From Cupriavidus basilensis (GTDB taxonomy: Bacteria; Pseudomonadota; Gammaproteobacteria; Burkholderiales; Burkholderiaceae): a DNA stretch of 42,466 bases. The notes under the pieces are model-generated. The model had not been told where the DNA came from and did not search any database. It was given only the letters and a program-made list of their open reading frames with translations. This document shows positions 40,198 to 42,466 of this stretch, piece after piece. Where the stretch lies: NCBI RefSeq assembly GCF_029335485.1, contig NZ_JARJLM010000268.1, positions 1 through 42,466 of the forward strand, given 5' to 3'. Position numbers and translations under genes: made by a program. Position 1 is the first letter of the stretch. Each line of letters starts with the position of its first letter.

Positions 40198-41667
40198 TTG
40201 CCTATCCTGACCAAACTCTTCATCGACGGACGCTTCGTCGACGCGCTCGCGGGCGGCACCATCGACGTGTACAACCCGCACGACGGCAGCGTCATCACTT
40301 CCATCGCCGCCGCCGAGTCGGCCGACGTCGACCTTGCCGTGGCCGCCGCCACGCGCGCCTTCCCGGCCTGGTCGCGCATGGCCGCCGCCGAGCGCGGCCG
40401 CCTGCTTTTGAAGCTCGCCGACAAGATCGAGCAGTACGGCGACGAGCTGGCGCACCTCGAATCGCTCGACACCGGCCACCCGATCCGCGATTCGCGTGGC
40501 CTCGACGTGCCGCGCACCGCGGCGTGCTTCCGTTATTTCGGCGGCATGGCCGACAAGTTGCAGGGCTCGGTCATCCCGGTGGAAACGGGTTTCCTCAACT
40601 ACGTGCAGCGCGCCCCGATCGGCGTGGTCGGGCAGATCGTGCCGTGGAACTTCCCGCTGATGTTCACCAGCTGGAAGATGGGCCCCGCGCTGGCGGCCGG
40701 CAATACGGTGGTGCTCAAGCCGTCGGAGCTGACGCCGCTGTCAACGCTGCGCATCGCCGAGCTGATGGCCGAGGTCGGCTTCCCGCCCGGCGTGGTCAAT
40801 ATCGTGCCCGGCTACGGCCACACCGCCGGGCAGCGGCTGGCCGAGCATCCCGGCGTGGGCAAGATCGCCTTCACCGGCTCTACCGCGACCGGTCGCCGCA
40901 TCGTCGAGGCGTCGCAGGGCAACCTGAAGCGCGTCCAGCTCGAACTGGGCGGCAAGGGCGCCAATATCGTGTTCGACGATGCCGACCTCGATGCCGCTGT
41001 CAACGGCGCGGCCTGGGCCATCTTCCACAACCAGGGGCAGGCCTGCATCGCTGGCTCGCGGCTGGTGCTGCACGAGCGCGTCGCCGACGCCTTCCTGGAG
41101 CGCTTCAGTGCGCTGGCGGCCTCGATCCGGCTGGGCGATCCGCTCGACCCCGAGACCGAGATGGGCCCACTGACGTCCGCCCAGCACCGCGACCGCGTGC
41201 TGTCCTATGTGGCGGTCGCCCAGGAGCAGGGCGCGCGCATATTGGCGGGCGGCAAGGCGCCGGATGCCGCCACGCTGGCACAGGGCTACTACGTGCAGCC
41301 GACCATCGTCGAAGCGAAGCCGGAGGACCGGGTTGCGCAGGAGGAGGTGTTCGGCCCGTTCGTGACGGTGTTGCGCTTTGGCACCGACGAGGAGGCGCTG
41401 GCCATCGCCAACGGCACCGCCTACGGGCTCGGCAGCGGCCTGTGGACGCGCGACCTGTCGCGCGCACACAAGCTGGCCAGCGGCATCCACGCTGGCATGT
41501 GCTGGATCAACTGCTACAAGCGCGTCAATCCCGGCAGCCCGTTCGGCGGCGTCGGCCAGTCCGGTTACGGCCGCGAGATGGGCTTCGAAGCCATGCACGA
41601 CTACACCGAGGCCCGCTCCGTCTGGGTCAACGTGGATGCCAAGGTGCCGCCGCACTTCAAGCGCTGA
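40198..41667 (+). CDS. pnpE: 4-hydroxymuconic semialdehyde dehydrogenase
   Basis: The 489-residue aldehyde dehydrogenase has GVVGQIVPWNFPLMFTSWKM, the general-base Glu249 in QLELGGKGANIVFDDAD, the nucleophile Cys283 in NQGQACIAGSRL and EEVFGPFVTVLRFG. In this operon it should oxidise 4-hydroxymuconic semialdehyde to maleylacetate with NAD(P)+. The start is TTG at 40198, preceded by AGGAGA at normal distance; no ATG fits the family's N-terminus (PILTKLFIDGRFVDALAGGT). TTG lowers initiation and may set the enzyme ratio. It sits between the dioxygenase and maleylacetate reductase genes, the expected order. Confidence 0.93.
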   Translation: MPILTKLFIDGRFVDALAGGTIDVYNPHDGSVITSIAAAESADVDLAVAAATRAFPAWSRMAAAERGRLLLKLADKIEQYGDELAHLESLDTGHPIRDSRGLDVPRTAACFRYFGGMADKLQGSVIPVETGFLNYVQRAPIGVVGQIVPWNFPLMFTSWKMGPALAAGNTVVLKPSELTPLSTLRIAELMAEVGFPPGVVNIVPGYGHTAGQRLAEHPGVGKIAFTGSTATGRRIVEASQGNLKRVQLELGGKGANIVFDDADLDAAVNGAAWAIFHNQGQACIAGSRLVLHERVADAFLERFSALAASIRLGDPLDPETEMGPLTSAQHRDRVLSYVAVAQEQGARILAGGKAPDAATLAQGYYVQPTIVEAKPEDRVAQEEVFGPFVTVLRFGTDEEALAIANGTAYGLGSGLWTRDLSRAHKLASGIHAGMCWINCYKRVNPGSPFGGVGQSGYGREMGFEAMHDYTEARSVWVNVDAKVPPHFKR

Positions 41668-41676
41668 GGAGGGATC

Positions 41677-42466
41677 ATGCTGCGCTTTGCCTATCAGTCG
41701 CTGCCGTCGCGCGTGGTGTTCGAAGCCGGGGGCCTGGCACGGCTGCCGGAAGAGGTGGAGAAGCTCGGCGCCCGCCGCGCGCTGGTGCTGACGACGCCGG
41801 AGCAACGGCCACTGGGCGAGCGCGTCGCGCAGGCGCTCGGGGCGCGCGCGGCCGGCGTGCATGACAAGGCGCAGATGCATGTGCCGATGGAGACCGCCGA
41901 GGCGGCGCGCGCCGAGGCCGCGCGGCTTGGCGCCGACTGTTGCGTGGCGGTTGGCGGCGGCTCCACCATCGGGCTGGGCAAGGCCATTGCGCTGACCTCC
42001 GACCTGCCCATCGTAGCGGTGCCCACGACCTATGCCGGCTCGGAGATGACGCCGATCTACGGCCTGACCGATGGCGGCCTGAAGAAGACCGGGCGCGACC
42101 TGCGCGTGCTGCCGCGTACCGTCATCTACGACCCGGAGCTGACGCTCACGCTGCCGGCGCAACTGTCGGCCTGCTCGGGCATGAACGCGATGGCGCACGC
42201 GGTGGAGGCGCTGTACGCGCAGGATGCCAATCCGATCATCAGCCTGATGGCCGAGGCGTCGATCGGTGCGCTCGCCGTGGCCTTGCCGGCGGTGATGGAC
42301 AACCCGGCCGACCTGGAAGCCCGCTCCGGCGCGCTGTACGGCGCCTGGCTGGCCGGCGCCTGCCTGGGGTCGGTTGGCATGGCCCTGCACCACAAGCTGT
42401 GCCACACGCTCGGCGGCAGCTTCAACCTGCCGCACGCGCAGGCGCACACCATCGTGCTGCCCTACG
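41677..42466 (+). CDS. pnpF: Maleylacetate reductase (3' end beyond window)
   Basis: About 263 residues of an iron-type alcohol dehydrogenase fold are present, and the frame runs off the window. Landmarks: YQSLPSRVVFEAGGLARLPE, CCVAVGGGSTIGLGKAIALT, LPIVAVPTTYAGSEMTPIYG and SACSGMNAMAHAVEALYAQD, then LHHKLCHTLGGSFNLPHAQA, with the His and acidic metal-site residues of maleylacetate reductases. The enzyme reduces maleylacetate to 3-oxoadipate with NAD(P)H, feeding the TCA cycle. The ATG is nine bases after the pnpE stop, with AGGAGG in front, so it is in the same operon. Confidence 0.94.
   Translation, partial: MLRFAYQSLPSRVVFEAGGLARLPEEVEKLGARRALVLTTPEQRPLGERVAQALGARAAGVHDKAQMHVPMETAEAARAEAARLGADCCVAVGGGSTIGLGKAIALTSDLPIVAVPTTYAGSEMTPIYGLTDGGLKKTGRDLRVLPRTVIYDPELTLTLPAQLSACSGMNAMAHAVEALYAQDANPIISLMAEASIGALAVALPAVMDNPADLEARSGALYGAWLAGACLGSVGMALHHKLCHTLGGSFNLPHAQAHTIVLPY

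Noticed and set aside
38490-40517. Long open frame on the minus strand across pnpC, pnpD and part of pnpE
   Set aside because: It is the complement of three well-identified genes, with low-complexity composition typical of GC-rich antisense frames.
40179-41864. Long plus-strand frame overlapping pnpE in another register, and a minus-strand frame over 40741-42447
   Set aside because: Both are Arg/Ala/Gly-rich shadows of pnpE and pnpF, which carry clear family motifs in their own frames.
1-42466. Search for tRNA, rRNA, CRISPR arrays and complete insertion sequences
   Set aside because: No cloverleaf, ribosomal RNA-like stretch, regularly spaced repeat array, or transposase with terminal repeats was seen by reading. 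A tRNA-scan and an IS search would be needed to exclude small or divergent ones.

Overview
The window looks like a piece of a Burkholderiaceae genome, most probably Cupriavidus or a close relative. The reasons are high GC with strong third-position GC bias, a class II flagellar operon in beta-proteobacterial order, three Bug-type (TctC-like) solute receptors, many LysR regulators, and a p-nitrophenol/hydroquinone-type ring-cleavage operon. The genus is inferred, not proven. No tRNA, rRNA, CRISPR array or intact insertion sequence was seen.

Layout. (1) 112-12895 is the flagellar rod, hook and basal-body block: flgA, flgM and flgN on the minus strand, and divergently flgB-C-D-E-F-G-H-I-J and then flgK-L on the plus strand. 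Sigma-28-like promoters lie before flgM and flgK, and a strong hairpin ends the block after flgL. (2) About 12900-20560 is an accessory, more AT-rich segment. It holds two small helix-turn-helix proteins, a 20-bp perfect palindrome, several secreted proteins of unknown role (a Trp-rich protein, an NHL-type propeller and a small beta-barrel-like protein), and broken genes: a solute-binding-protein tail, a TonB/TolA-C-like remnant and a lipoprotein that has lost its lipobox cysteine and C-terminus. (3) 20561-35955 is a catabolic block in three transcription units. The first is a LysR regulator divergent from a split transketolase, a beta-hydroxyacid dehydrogenase and an MHS-type transporter. The second is a GntR regulator divergent from a carboxymuconolactone decarboxylase-like protein, a second beta-hydroxyacid dehydrogenase and a Bug receptor. 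The third is a LysR regulator divergent from an FMN-dependent hydroxyacid oxidase, an RraA-type aldolase-like protein, a D-2-hydroxyacid dehydrogenase and two Bug receptors. (4) 36283-42466 (running off the end) is a hydroquinone degradation unit: a MetA/SphA-type outer-membrane protein, a LysR regulator, and pnpC-pnpD-pnpE-pnpF-like genes.

How the genes work together. PnpCD should open hydroquinone to 4-hydroxymuconic semialdehyde, PnpE should oxidise it to maleylacetate, and PnpF should reduce that to 3-oxoadipate. The enzyme that makes hydroquinone is not in the window. A 29-bp motif shared, in opposite orientation, by the metA-like/lysR gap and the pnpC promoter region suggests that one LysR protein controls both. 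The substrates of the three units in block 3 cannot be read from sequence. The enzymes point to organic hydroxyacids taken up with Bug receptors, and the pairing of the split transketolase with a hydroxyacid dehydrogenase and a transporter is the least explained part of the window.
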